From positions 496,001 through 560,000 of the forward strand of contig CAWIOK010000021.1 in the NCBI GenBank assembly GCA_963837655.1: DNA of 64,000 bases. Direction: 5' to 3'. Source of the stretch: CAVVSD01 sp963837655. GTDB lineage: Bacteria > Actinomycetota > Thermoleophilia > Solirubrobacterales > Solirubrobacteraceae. Positions within the stretch are counted from its first letter, which is position 1. Each line of letters starts with the position of its first letter. Made by a program: the position numbers and the translations under genes. Below the pieces are notes generated by a model. The model did no database searches and was not told where the DNA came from. It worked only from the letters and a program-made list of their open reading frames with translations. Positions 7,979 through 16,245 of the stretch are shown here, one piece after another.

Positions 7979-9361
7979 ATGACGCTGACCGCTCTCGCCC
8001 CAGAGCGACGTGAGGTGCTCGCCGCCCAGTTCGGCGGCGTGCTCGTCGGTCCCGCCGATACCGACTACGAGGAGCTGCGGCGCTGCCACAACGGCCTCGT
8101 GGACAAGCAGCCGGCCCTGGTGGCCTGCTGTCGCGGGACCGCCGACGTCGCGGCGGCGGTGCGGTTCGCGGTGGCCGAGGGCCTGGAGCTCGCGGTCCGC
8201 GGCGGTGGGCACAACGTGTCCGGCCGGGCGGTGAGCGAGGGAGGGCTCGTCATCGACCTGTCGCTCATGCGTGGCGTCGACGTGGATCCCGCGTCGCGGA
8301 CGGCGCGGGTCCAGGGCGGCGCGCTCTGGTCCGACGTCAACCGTGAGGCCGGCCTGCACGGGCTCGCCGTCACGGGGGGCGCGGTCTCGTCCACCGGGGT
8401 GGGCGGCTTCACGCTCGGCGGCGGGCTCGGCTGGCTCATGGGCCGCTACGGGCTGGCCGCCGACAACCTGCTCGAGGCCGAGGTCGTGCTCGCGTCGGGT
8501 GAGGTCGTGCGTGCCGGTCCCGACGAGCATCCGGACCTCTTCTGGGCGCTCCGCGGAGGCGGGGGCAACTTCGGTGCCGTCACCTCGTTCGTGTTCCAGC
8601 TGCACCCGGTGGCGGAGATCGTCGGGGGCCTCGTCGCGCACCCGATCGACGCGGCGCGCGAGATGCTGGCGTTCTACGCGGACTTCACGGCCAAGGCGCC
8701 GGACGAGCTGACCGCGTTCGGAGGCCTCGTGCACGCCCCGGACGGCTCCGGGATGCCGCTCGCCGTGGTCGTCGTGTGCCACGCCGGCGCACCCGACCGC
8801 GCGCAGCGCGAGCTCCGGCCGCTGCTCGAGTGGGGGACGCCGGCGATGGTCGACGTCGGCCCGATGCCGTACCCGGTGATGAACACGCTGCTCGACGACG
8901 GCTTCCCGAAGGGTGCGCTGAACTACTGGAAGTCGACGTTCGTGCGCGGGATCGACGAGGGCCTCATCGAGACGATGGTGCGCCAGTTCGAGACCTGCCC
9001 GTCGCCGATGAGCGCCATCCTGCTCGAGCACTTCCACGGCGCCGTCACGCGCATCGGACGCACGGACACGGCGGTCCCGCACCGAGCACCCGGCTACAAC
9101 CTGCTGATCCCCTCGGAGTGGATCGACCCGGCGACGACCGAGGCGAACATCGCCTGGACGCGCGCGACCTACGACGCGCTGGACCCCTTCCGCGCCGACG
9201 GGCGCTGGCTGAACTACTTCGGCGACGACGAGGAGCCCAGCGCGCTCGACGCCGCCTACGGCCCGAACCACGCGCGGCTTGCCGACGTCAAGCACCGCTA
9301 CGACCCCGACAACGTCTTCCACCTGAACCAGAACATCCTCCCCGCCGCCGCCACCGGGTGA
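7979..9361 (+). CDS. FAD-dependent oxidase, berberine-bridge (PCMH/BBE) type
   Basis: 460 aa. FAD-binding PCMH domain with RGGGHNVSG (the His is the usual site of covalent flavin attachment), then GGFTLGGGLGWLMGRYG and LRGGGGNFG. The C-terminus carries the BBE motif (RYDPDNVFHLNQNI). Such enzymes oxidise alcohols, sugars or alkaloid-like substrates; the specific substrate cannot be read from sequence. The ATG at 7979 is chosen for its GGAAGGAG at 7964-7971; the longer open frame upstream belongs to the broken hydrolase. Confidence 0.9.
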   Translation: MTLTALAPERREVLAAQFGGVLVGPADTDYEELRRCHNGLVDKQPALVACCRGTADVAAAVRFAVAEGLELAVRGGGHNVSGRAVSEGGLVIDLSLMRGVDVDPASRTARVQGGALWSDVNREAGLHGLAVTGGAVSSTGVGGFTLGGGLGWLMGRYGLAADNLLEAEVVLASGEVVRAGPDEHPDLFWALRGGGGNFGAVTSFVFQLHPVAEIVGGLVAHPIDAAREMLAFYADFTAKAPDELTAFGGLVHAPDGSGMPLAVVVVCHAGAPDRAQRELRPLLEWGTPAMVDVGPMPYPVMNTLLDDGFPKGALNYWKSTFVRGIDEGLIETMVRQFETCPSPMSAILLEHFHGAVTRIGRTDTAVPHRAPGYNLLIPSEWIDPATTEANIAWTRATYDALDPFRADGRWLNYFGDDEEPSALDAAYGPNHARLADVKHRYDPDNVFHLNQNILPAAATG

Positions 9362-9439
9362 GGACGTAGACGACACGCCAGGCGGCCACGCGGTGGCGCC
9401 AGGGCGCCCCCGCGCTCTCTCCAAAGGAGGAGTACGACG

Positions 9440-9952
9440 ATGAAGGCCTCCACGAAGCTGCTGGTGGTCGTGCTGACGACGGCCGCCCTGCTGGCGATCG
9501 CGACCGCCGGTGCGACGGCGGGGTGGTCGCACGGCGACGACCACGGGCACCCAGGGACACCGCCGACGAGCCCGGCCGCCGACGCGCTGACCGGCTACCC
9601 CGACCAGATCAACCAGGTCGACCTCTCGGGCTACGAGATCGTCACCAGCTACCCGCTCGGGTTCGACGCGGGCAACACGTTCCAGCAGACCTACCACGCC
9701 GACCACACCTTCACGGCGGTGCCGCTGGAGGGGCCGTTCGTCGGACAGCCGCCGACCACGGCGCGCTACATCGCCCTGCCGGTCGGGCACAAGCAGATCC
9801 TGCTCGTCTGGCTGTTCGCGGACGGCACGCACAACACGTTCGTCATGAACTTCAAGACGAACATCGTGTCCGTGATCACGTCGGGGCCCGACGGAGCCCC
9901 GAGCCTGGGCACGGTCAGGATCACGAAGGTGGGCGACCACCCGATCCCGTAG
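9440..9952 (+). CDS. Small secreted protein, beta-rich, function unknown
   Basis: 170 aa with an N-terminal signal peptide (LLVVVLTTAALLAIATAGATAG). The mature part has alternating beta-strand character and a motif GTHNTFVMNFKTN reminiscent of MoaF/lipocalin-like barrels, but the match is not firm. Start fixed by AAAGGAGG at 9423-9430. Stands alone between the FAD oxidase and a convergent SDR. Confidence 0.75.
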   Translation: MKASTKLLVVVLTTAALLAIATAGATAGWSHGDDHGHPGTPPTSPAADALTGYPDQINQVDLSGYEIVTSYPLGFDAGNTFQQTYHADHTFTAVPLEGPFVGQPPTTARYIALPVGHKQILLVWLFADGTHNTFVMNFKTNIVSVITSGPDGAPSLGTVRITKVGDHPIP

Positions 9953-9994
9953 ACGGCTCTCGGCGCCCCGGCGACCCGGGGGCGCCGGCCCGCC

Positions 9995-10780
9995 TCAGTC
10001 CAGGAGCGCCAGCATCCCGACGTTGACCGCGGACTGCCCTCCGTCGGCGACGATCGTGCTACCGGTCACGAACGACGCGTCGTCGGAGGCGAGGAAGAGG
10101 TTCACGGCCGCGAGCTCGCTCGGGTCCGCCATCCTGCGCAGCGGCGTGCCCGCGTTCATGATCTCGAGCGCTCCGGCCTCGTCGACCCCGCGCTCCTGCG
10201 CGACCATGTCGATGGCCTCCTGGAGCATCCGCGTGCGCGTTCCGCCGGGGCACACCGCGTTGACGCGCACGCCCTGCGGGCCGTAGTCGACCGCGACCGA
10301 CCGGACGAACCCGAGCAGCGCCGTCTTCGCCGTCGTGTAGGTGACGAGCGCGCCTGCGGCCGTCAGGCCTGCGACGGAGGACGTGAGGACGATCGCGCCG
10401 CCGCCACGCTCGATGAGCGCCGGGAGCGTCTCGCGGACCGTGACGACCGCCGTCGTGAGGTTGAGCCGCATGTGCGCCTCGAACGTGTCGTGCGGCACGT
10501 CCAGCAAGGTCCCGAAGCCCTCGCCGCCCGCGCACGTGATGACCACGTCCAGGCCGCCGAGCTCCTTCGCCGCTGCGAGCGCGCGACCCACGTCGCCGGC
10601 GTCGGCCGCGTCGCCGGTGACGGCGACGCCGCCGATCTCGTCGGCGACCTGCTGCAGCGGCTCCGGCTCCGGCCCCAGGAGGACGGCCTTGCCGCCCTCG
10701 GCCGCGAACCCCCGGGCGGTCGCGGCGCCGATGCCCGTGCCACCGCCGGTGATGATCCCGATCTTCCCCTCGAAGCGCAT
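9995..10780 (-). CDS. SDR-family NAD(P)-dependent oxidoreductase
   Basis: 261 aa Rossmann-fold dehydrogenase. Cofactor motif TGGGTGIG near residue 12, NNAG-equivalent TCAGGEGF, catalytic serine in LTSSVAGL and the YTTAK catalytic Tyr-Lys. The start at the second methionine (MRFEGKIGI) matches the family N-terminus. It is divergent from the HDAC-like gene at 10818, with 37 nt between starts. Substrate unknown. Confidence 0.9.
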   Translation of the reverse strand: MRFEGKIGIITGGGTGIGAATARGFAAEGGKAVLLGPEPEPLQQVADEIGGVAVTGDAADAGDVGRALAAAKELGGLDVVITCAGGEGFGTLLDVPHDTFEAHMRLNLTTAVVTVRETLPALIERGGGAIVLTSSVAGLTAAGALVTYTTAKTALLGFVRSVAVDYGPQGVRVNAVCPGGTRTRMLQEAIDMVAQERGVDEAGALEIMNAGTPLRRMADPSELAAVNLFLASDDASFVTGSTIVADGGQSAVNVGMLALLD

Positions 10781-10817
10781 AGGGCGGCGACGGTATCCGA
10801 GCCGCATACTGATCGCA

Positions 10818-11762
10818 GTGCGCTTCTGGTCCTACGACCGCCATCCGTTCCCGCTGCCCGAGGGCCACCGCTTCCCCGCGGCCAAGTACCGGATGCTGCG
10901 CGAAGCCGTGGAGGCCGAGGACCTCGGCGAGGTGTGGCACGCGGGGCCGGTGCCGTGGTCGCAGCTGGAGGCGGTCCATTCCGCGGACTACCTCGGGCGC
11001 CTGCGCGACGGCACGCTGGACCGGCGCGCCCAGCGCGTCCTGGGGCTGCCGTGGTCGCGCGAGCTGGTCGAGCGCGCGCGGCGCTCGGTGCAGGCGACCG
11101 TGCAGGCCGCGGGCGACGCGCTCGACGAGGGTCTGGGGATGAACCTCGGTGGCGGCACCCACCACGCCGGCTACGACCAGGCCCGCGGCTACTGCCTCTT
11201 CAACGACGTGCCGGTGACGGTCGCCGCGTTGCGCTCCGCGGGCCGCGCCGGCCGGATGCTCGTCGTCGACTGCGACGTGCACCAGGGCGACGGGACGGCC
11301 GAGCTGCTGTCCACGGATCCGGACACGTTCACGCTGTCCGTGCACGGCGGCGCCAACTACCCGTTCCAGCGCGCGACGTCCGACCTCGACGTGGACCTGC
11401 GGACCGGCACGGGCGACGACGCCTACCTCGACGCGCTGCGCGGCGCGCTGGACCAGGCGTTCCCCGTCGCCCGGCCGGATCTCGTGTTCTACCTGGCGGG
11501 CGCCGACCCGTGGGAGGGCGACCGCCTTGGGCGCCTTGCCCTCACGAAGCCGGGGCTGGCCGCGCGCGACGCGATGGTGCTCGACGCCGCCGCGGCCGCC
11601 GGCGCGCCGGTCTGCGTGTGCCTTGCCGGCGGCTACGCGCCCGACATCCGCGACACGGTGGAGATCAACCTCGCGACGGTGCGGCTGCTCGCGCAACGGC
11701 GCCGCGGCATCGGCCGATCGGCCCACTGGGAGTCCGCCGATCGCCGCCGGCGAACCGCCTGA
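10818..11762 (+). CDS. Histone deacetylase/AcuC-family zinc amidohydrolase
   Basis: 314 aa. Zinc-hydrolase features of the HDAC/AcuC/AphA superfamily: GGGTHHAGYDQARGYC (tandem His), VVDCDVHQGDGT (metal-binding Asp-His) and YLAGADPWEGDRLG (second metal Asp). In bacteria these deacetylate acetyl-lysine proteins or acetylpolyamines. GTG start at 10818; a longer upstream frame overlaps the divergent SDR and has no family sequence. A second, class II-type member lies at 29511-30602. Confidence 0.88.
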   Translation: MRFWSYDRHPFPLPEGHRFPAAKYRMLREAVEAEDLGEVWHAGPVPWSQLEAVHSADYLGRLRDGTLDRRAQRVLGLPWSRELVERARRSVQATVQAAGDALDEGLGMNLGGGTHHAGYDQARGYCLFNDVPVTVAALRSAGRAGRMLVVDCDVHQGDGTAELLSTDPDTFTLSVHGGANYPFQRATSDLDVDLRTGTGDDAYLDALRGALDQAFPVARPDLVFYLAGADPWEGDRLGRLALTKPGLAARDAMVLDAAAAAGAPVCVCLAGGYAPDIRDTVEINLATVRLLAQRRRGIGRSAHWESADRRRRTA

Positions 11763-11815
11763 ACACCGGCCGACCGGCCGATGCCGGGACCCCGGTGGCG
11801 CGCCGATGCTGAACC

Positions 11816-12310
11816 ATGATGTCCCTCCTGCGCCGGTCGCTCGTCCCGCTCGCCGCCGCCTTCCTGGTCCTGGCGCCCGCCGCCTCCGCCAACACGAGCC
11901 ACGCGGGATGGCCGGAGATCGACGGCATGCTCGTCATGCACAAGGCCGACGAGTCGGGGGACATCAGCGGGCTCGCGCTGCTCCACAACGAGCTGCTGGG
12001 CGGTCACGGCGACGACGTCATCCACGCCGGCGCGGCCGGCGATGTCCTGTGGGGCGACTACAAGCCCGGCGGCCAGCCCACGACGCAGGTCGATCAGCTC
12101 TTCGGTGGCCCTGGCAGGGACTTCATCTACGCCGGCCACGGCACGAACGTCATCGTGACCGGCGGCGGGCGCGACGTCGTGCACGCGCACTTCGGGCGCG
12201 GCGAGATCCGCTGCGGCGCCGACGCCACCGTCTTCCTGAGCCATCGCAGCCGATCCCGGTACACGCTGATCGGCTGCCGGCACATCAGCTACCGCACGCT
12301 GGGCTACTGA
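11816..12310 (+). CDS. Secreted RTX-like (Gly/Asp repeat) protein
   Basis: 164 aa with a clear signal peptide ending at ASAN. The central part has glycine/aspartate nonapeptide-like repeats (GGHGDDVIHAGAAGDVLWG, GGPGRDFIYAGHG, GGGRDVVHA), the calcium-binding pattern of RTX parallel beta-rolls. Only about four units are present and the usual C-terminal type I secretion signal is not evident, so Sec export is more likely. Two cysteines near the C-terminus (RCGAD, GCRHIS) could pair. Function unknown. The 3' end overlaps the convergent SRPBCC gene by 7 nt. Confidence 0.75.
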   Translation: MMSLLRRSLVPLAAAFLVLAPAASANTSHAGWPEIDGMLVMHKADESGDISGLALLHNELLGGHGDDVIHAGAAGDVLWGDYKPGGQPTTQVDQLFGGPGRDFIYAGHGTNVIVTGGGRDVVHAHFGRGEIRCGADATVFLSHRSRSRYTLIGCRHISYRTLGY

Positions 12311-12756
12311 GCCACCTCGCCGCGCCAGCCGCCCGACTCCACGCCGCGCGCCTCGATGAGCTCCTTGAAGCGCTCGAGGTCACCCTTCACGCGATGCTCG
12401 ACGACGCCGACGAGGTCGCCGAGCTTCTCGACGGGCCCCTCGGGGGTGTAGTCCAGCTGGAGCATGACGCGCGTCTTGGCGTCCTCGAGGCGGTGGAAGG
12501 TCACCACGCCCGCGTGCTCGGGTCCGTCCTGGCTCGTCCACGCGATGCGCTCGTCGGGGCGCTGCTCGGTGACCACCGCGTCGAACTCCTTCTCGCGGCC
12601 GGCGACCTTCGTGCGCCAGTGCGTGTGGGTGTCGTCGATCTGGCGGATCTCCTCGACGCCGTCCATGAAGCGAGGGAACTCCTCGAACTGGGTCCACTGG
12701 TCGTAGGCGGAACGGACGGGGACGTCGACGTCGATGCTGCGCTCGATGTTGGCCAT
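12304..12756 (-). CDS. SRPBCC (START/Bet v1-like) cyclase/dehydrase family protein
   Basis: 150 aa helix-grip fold protein: N-terminus SIDVDVPVRSAYDQWTQFEEFPRFM is typical of polyketide cyclase/dehydrase-like proteins, ending with a C-terminal helix. These bind hydrophobic ligands; many are stress or membrane-associated and not enzymes. The start at 12756 is preferred over a longer frame because a GAGAGGA lies about 9 nt upstream and the family begins there; the longer frame would read through the tRNA gene. Confidence 0.85.
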   Translation of the reverse strand: MANIERSIDVDVPVRSAYDQWTQFEEFPRFMDGVEEIRQIDDTHTHWRTKVAGREKEFDAVVTEQRPDERIAWTSQDGPEHAGVVTFHRLEDAKTRVMLQLDYTPEGPVEKLGDLVGVVEHRVKGDLERFKELIEARGVESGGWRGEVAQ

Positions 12757-12894
12757 GGTTCTTGGTCCTCTCGGTCGGGAACGTCCGTTTGTCGTACCCG
12801 AGCCCGTCGCGCGCGGACAGGAACCCGCGGGTCCCGGCGCCCGGCCGTCCGCCTGCTTTCGCGCCATCCGCCGGCCCCTAGACTTCCGGCCTGA

Positions 12895-12967
12895 GGGGCC
12901 ATAGCTCAGCTGGTAGAGCGCCTGCTTTGCAAGCAGGAGGTCGACGGTTCGAACCCGTCTGGCTCCA
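12895..12967 (+). tRNA. tRNA-Ala (anticodon TGC)
   Basis: 73-nt cloverleaf: acceptor GGGGCCA pairs with TGGCTCC (one G-T), D-arm AGCTCAGCTGGTAGAGC, anticodon stem CCTGC/GCAGG with loop TTTGCAA giving anticodon TGC, T-arm GACGG-TTCGAAC-CCGTC, discriminator A. CCA is not encoded. A -10-like TAGACT lies at 12879-12884. The 3' 43 nt recur at 16195-16237, and a terminator hairpin follows. Confidence 0.97.
12925..12967 (+). repeat. attL-like 43-bp direct repeat (tRNA-Ala 3' half)
   Basis: Positions 12925-12967 are identical, base for base, to 16195-16237. The repeat runs from the anticodon loop to the 3' end of the tRNA; sequence upstream differs between the two sites (CCTG versus GTGA). This is the pattern left by site-specific integration into a tRNA 3' end. 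Confidence 0.95.
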
Positions 12968-12973
12968 CACTCG

Positions 12974-13000
12974 AAAGCCCCGCTCCGGCGGGGCTTTTCT
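12974..13000 (+). terminator. Rho-independent terminator of tRNA-Ala
   Basis: AAAGCCCCGC (12974-12983), loop TCCG, GCGGGGCTTT (12988-12997) then a T. It starts 6 nt after the tRNA. The identical 10-bp stem recurs at 16247-16270 with a different loop. Confidence 0.8.
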
Positions 13001-13518
13001 TGTGGAAGGTGGTCATCGCTTGCTCTAGAGACGGTCACGATGGAAGCGCGCACCGCTGGAAACCCGGGGTCGGCGCGGCATCCGACCTACTCATCTACCT
13101 GGGATTCCGACCGAACGGAGTTGAAGCCTTCGCGGAAGCGAACGACCGCAGGACGGCGCAGCAGCAAAACTGCGCCTTCAGACTGTCCCGGCGTTTCTGG
13201 GCGGATATCCGGGAAAGCGCCACAGGGTGCAAGGCGGCGCAACATCGTTGGTGCGCCGGCGCCGGCGCCGGCGCCAGGCCGGCGGGCGGGAGCGCTGTGT
13301 GACGGCAGCGTGACAACGACCTCCACGGGATGCTCGCATTCACCGCGTCCGGTCAGGCGCAACGGTGAGCATCACCACGATCTCCGTGACGAACGCCGGG
13401 CAGGCTCCGGTCGGCGATCCAGCGGTCGGTGCCGACCGAGGGTCCGGCAAGAGCGTGCGTTCGTCCTGGCCGCCGCCGGGGTGGGCGTGACCTGTAGGTC
13501 GGTCGCGGCACTGCTCCT
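13001..13518. other. Gene-poor left end of the tRNA-Ala element
   Basis: 518 bp between the tRNA terminator and the DUF3995 gene. Short open frames exist but none shows convincing protein family features. One frame near 13085-13150 reads LLIYLGFRPNGVEAF, faintly like the first conserved box of tyrosine integrases, though the spacing after the arginine is wrong. A GCCGGC-type run lies at 13253-13275. Confidence 0.5.
13253..13275. repeat. Short (GCCGGC)n self-complementary tract
   Basis: About 23 bp of alternating GCCGGC units, fully self-complementary, inside the non-coding left end of the element. Could form a cruciform or simply mark a hard-to-sequence site. Confidence 0.6.
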
Positions 13519-14100
13519 CTAACCGGTGATCGGAGTTGGGCGGTATCGGCAGCCCAGCAGGCCGAAGAGAAGTCCGCCGGCCAGGAAATAGGCGTCGGTG
13601 ACGTTGGCTGACCAGATGGCGGACGCGGACCGGTAGTACGCCGCGCCCATCGTTTGCTTGTGTGAGAGGCCGGTGATCCCGTTGGGCAGCAGCCCGACCG
13701 CGCGCGTCAGGTCGTCGATGAGTCCGGCGCCGCCGCGGACGACGAGCACCGCACAGCCGAGCCAGACGATGATCACGGCGGTGCGTCGCGTCTTGCCGCG
13801 CGGCCACCCGCGAGCGATGGCCAGACACACCCACGCACCTAGCGGGAACGCCGACACGACCACCACCTCGAAGATCCAGCCGGCCACCGAATTCGGGGCC
13901 CGTTCGTACCCCTCGCCGCCCACCCCGAACGATCCGCCGAGGTACCAGTAGACGTGGAAGCCGAAGAACGCGACGACCCAGGTGAGCGCCGTGTAGGCGG
14001 ACCGAACCGCCAGGAGCTGTTCGCTGCTCGCGCGGAGTCGCCCGTATGCGCGAGGCGCGTGAAACGGTGCGAGGCGCCACGTGCGAAGGCGGGCGTTCAT
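13519..14100 (-). CDS. DUF3995-type membrane protein
   Basis: 193 aa with about four hydrophobic helices (YTALTWVVAFFGFHVYWYLG; WIFEVVVVSAFPLGAWVCL; AVIIVWLGCAVLVV; a final helix FLAGGLLFGLLGC). The HVYWYLGG segment is characteristic of DUF3995 proteins, whose function is unknown. The ATG overlaps the sigma-factor stop (ATGA), so it is the last gene of the epimerase-sigma operon and probably part of the ECF41 response. Confidence 0.8.
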   Translation of the reverse strand: MNARLRTWRLAPFHAPRAYGRLRASSEQLLAVRSAYTALTWVVAFFGFHVYWYLGGSFGVGGEGYERAPNSVAGWIFEVVVVSAFPLGAWVCLAIARGWPRGKTRRTAVIIVWLGCAVLVVRGGAGLIDDLTRAVGLLPNGITGLSHKQTMGAAYYRSASAIWSANVTDAYFLAGGLLFGLLGCRYRPTPITG

Positions 14101-15008
14101 CTCACCGGCCCCAGGAGCGCTCTGAGGTCGCCGACCGGCCCGAGGTGCGCCAGCTTGTCGGGGTTGACGATCGAGCTGACGCTGGTGATCTGACCGCCGG
14201 TCATGTCGAGCGCCCACACGGCGATCAGCCGCTGCTGCGCGTCGAGGAAGAGCGCTCCGGGGCCGCCGTTGACTTCGACGGGGCGCAACGACGCGCCCGG
14301 GCGGCGGGCGGCCAGGCGGACTCCCTTGATCAGCGTGCGGGCGACGCGGGTGCGCCCGCGCAGCGACCGTCCGAGCGCCGGGACCTTGCCGCCGCCGTCG
14401 CTGGTCAGCTCCACGTCGGAAGCGAGCAGTGCCTCGAGACCGGCGAGATCGCCGTACTCGACGGCCTCGAAGAACCGTCGTGCCAGGCTCGCTTGCTGCT
14501 CGCACGTGGTCTGGAAGCGGGGCCGGCGGTGCTCGACGTGGCGTCGGGCCCGGGTGGCGAGCTGGCGGGCGTTTTGCTCTGTGGTGCCAACGATGTCCGC
14601 GATCTCCGGATAGCGGTAATCGAACACGTCGTGGAGCAGGAACGCAGCGCGCTGCTCGGGCGAGAGGCTCTCGAGCATCACGAGGAAGGCGAGCGACAGC
14701 GAGTCCGCCATCTCGGCCTTGCGGGCGGGATCGTCGTCGCCGCCCGCCACGAGCGGCTCGGGTAGCCACTCGCCCACGTAGCTCTCGCGCCGGACCCGTG
14801 CTGAGCGGAGTTGGTCGAGCGCCAGGCGCGAGACGACTGTCGACAGATAGGCGCGCGGCGACTCAATCGACTCGCCGCTCTGCCGCGCCTTGTGAAGACG
14901 GAGGAACCCTTCCTGCACCACGTCCTCGGCGTCGCCGACGCTGCCGAGCATCCGGTAGGCGATGGCAATCGCCGACGGGCGCAGCTCCTCGAACTCTTGC
15001 TGGGTCAT
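14097..15008 (-). CDS. sigJ: ECF41-family (SigJ-like) RNA polymerase sigma factor
   Basis: 303 aa. Sigma region 2 is near residues 10-75 (IAIAYRMLGSVGDAEDVVQE), and region 4 near 110-165 (LSPEQRAAFLLHDVFDY, then the HTH EIADIVGTTEQNARQLATRA). The C-terminal third is a SnoaL/NTF2-like extension, which in ECF41 sigma factors replaces an anti-sigma factor and modulates activity. It starts 3 nt downstream of the epimerase stop. ECF41 genes are typically paired with an oxidoreductase, epimerase or carboxymuconolactone decarboxylase, as here. Confidence 0.9.
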   Translation of the reverse strand: MTQQEFEELRPSAIAIAYRMLGSVGDAEDVVQEGFLRLHKARQSGESIESPRAYLSTVVSRLALDQLRSARVRRESYVGEWLPEPLVAGGDDDPARKAEMADSLSLAFLVMLESLSPEQRAAFLLHDVFDYRYPEIADIVGTTEQNARQLATRARRHVEHRRPRFQTTCEQQASLARRFFEAVEYGDLAGLEALLASDVELTSDGGGKVPALGRSLRGRTRVARTLIKGVRLAARRPGASLRPVEVNGGPGALFLDAQQRLIAVWALDMTGGQITSVSSIVNPDKLAHLGPVGDLRALLGPVR

Positions 15009-15011
15009 CCT

Positions 15012-15974
15012 CTACCCCAGTCCTTGCGCGAAGCCCTGCCGCCAGCTCGCATAGCGCGGCTTCCAACCGAGTTCGCGCTTGGCCTTGGCGTTGGAGGCCC
15101 CGCGCACGTCGGTCATCATGATGGTTGCCGTCTCGCCGGCCACCAGCCGACCGAGCCAGCGTGGGATGTGCCGTGGGGGTCTGGCATCCAGGGCGTCTGC
15201 CAGCACCGGCAGCCATTCCCGCACGCGCGCAGGCTCGTCGTCGACGATGTTGTAGACACCCGGCTGGCCGCGCTCGACCGCCACCGCAGTTGCCGCCGCG
15301 GCGTCTTCGATGTGGATGTGTGACCAGACGCCGCCGCCGTCACCGACGATCGGGAACTGGCGCTTGCGGATCGGCGCCGCGAACGCCGCATCCGCAGCCA
15401 GGCTGACCGAGGTTCCCGGGCCGTAGAAGCCGCCGTATCGCAGTGCGAGGCCGTCGCCCCATTCGATCGTGGTCACCGCCTGTTCCAGATGGAGGAACCC
15501 CTCCTGCGTCGTTCCCAGCGCTGCCGGCGGGTTGGGGTCGAGGGGATCGGCCTCGGTCAGCGCCGCCCCGCCGGTGCGGGCCCATCGAAAAGCCCCGAAG
15601 CTCTGGGCCACGAAACGGCGTGCCCCCATGGCGCGGCCGGCGGCCAAGAGATGGTCCGTCGCCTCGATGCGCAGCCGGTTGGTCATGATCGCCCCGCTGA
15701 ACCGCTCGGGGTGCCGGGCGTCACGGATGGTCATCGGCCCGGACAGGGCCGTGAGCTCATGCACGATCACCTCGGGCTCGGCGGCAGCCACCGCGTGGGC
15801 GACTGCGTCGGGGTCCAGCGCGTCGGCCACGACCGGGCACGCGTTCATGCTTCGCACCAGATCCTGCTTGGAAGCGCTCCTGGTCATCCCGACCACCTCG
15901 TGACCTCGCGCAACCAACTGCGGGACCAATGCTCTGCCGAGTACGCCTGTGGCGCCGGCCACGAAGACTCTCAT
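15012..15974 (-). CDS. NAD-dependent epimerase/dehydratase (ECF41 partner)
   Basis: 320 aa extended SDR. N-terminal Rossmann motif FVAGATGVLGRALV (GxxGxxG). The middle and C-terminal blocks (YGGFYGPGTS, VYNIVDDEPARVREWL, RELGWKPRYASWRQGF) are those of NAD-dependent epimerases. ATG 15974 has GAGAGGAG about 6 nt upstream. First gene of the ECF41 operon, driven by the promoter at 16009-16035. A longer open frame through the tRNA copy is spurious. Substrate unknown. Confidence 0.9.
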   Translation of the reverse strand: MRVFVAGATGVLGRALVPQLVARGHEVVGMTRSASKQDLVRSMNACPVVADALDPDAVAHAVAAAEPEVIVHELTALSGPMTIRDARHPERFSGAIMTNRLRIEATDHLLAAGRAMGARRFVAQSFGAFRWARTGGAALTEADPLDPNPPAALGTTQEGFLHLEQAVTTIEWGDGLALRYGGFYGPGTSVSLAADAAFAAPIRKRQFPIVGDGGGVWSHIHIEDAAAATAVAVERGQPGVYNIVDDEPARVREWLPVLADALDARPPRHIPRWLGRLVAGETATIMMTDVRGASNAKAKRELGWKPRYASWRQGFAQGLG

Positions 15975-16008
15975 GACTGCTCCTCTCGTTTCATCTTGTC
16001 CCTTGTGA

Positions 16009-16035
16009 GACGAGAGACAGGCGCCCCCTGTGACA
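16009..16035 (-). promoter_or_regulatory. ECF41-type promoter TGTCACA-N16-CGTC
   Basis: On the minus strand TGTCACA (16035-16029) and CGTC (16012-16009) are separated by exactly 16 nt, the published -35/-10 consensus for ECF41 sigma factors. It lies 35 nt upstream of the epimerase ATG. Supports autoregulation of the epimerase-sigJ-DUF3995 operon by its own sigma factor. Confidence 0.85.
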
Positions 16036-16194
16036 GTTGCCCAGCGATCGGCCGGATGTGGAAGCACCCGTGGAAGCGGTTCACCGCAGGAGAGCGCGGC
16101 GGGCGGAATCGCTCTTCGGTCATCCACCCTCCAGCCATCCAGGCAATTCGGGCACGGCGCGACAGGCCGCAGCACGGCGCAACGCTCCCGGTGA

Positions 16195-16237
16195 CTTTGC
16201 AAGCAGGAGGTCGACGGTTCGAACCCGTCTGGCTCCA
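16195..16237 (+). repeat. attR-like 43-bp direct repeat (tRNA-Ala 3' fragment)
   Basis: Exact copy of 12925-12967. It lacks the 5' half of a tRNA, so it is not a gene; the upstream flank is unrelated to a tRNA 5' half. Followed 9 nt later by a copy of the tRNA terminator stem. Confidence 0.95.
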
Positions 16238-16245
16238 TGGGCTAC

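Larger units (their letters stand above)
12968..16237. mobile_element. 3.27-kb tRNA-Ala-integrated element carrying an ECF41 cassette, no integrase
   Basis: Bounded by the intact tRNA-Ala on the left and the 43-bp tRNA copy on the right. Inside are three minus-strand genes in one operon: NAD-epimerase, ECF41/SigJ sigma factor and DUF3995 membrane protein. Several hundred bases at each end have no recognisable gene. No integrase or excisionase is seen, so it is either a decayed integrative element or a passenger mobilised in trans. The tRNA terminator stem is also duplicated at both ends with an identical 10-bp arm. Confidence 0.75.

Noticed and set aside
13085..13150. Possible tyrosine-integrase box (LLIYLGFRPNGVEAF) in the left end of the tRNA element
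   Set aside because: It resembles the LLxYxGLRPxEAL box, but the glutamate is two positions too far from the arginine and nothing downstream matches an integrase. Too weak to call a remnant gene.
15975..16238. N-terminal extension of the epimerase frame through the tRNA copy
   Set aside because: The start of this extension is the reverse complement of the tRNA 3' end, a well-known annotation artefact. The ATG at 15974 has an RBS and the family start.
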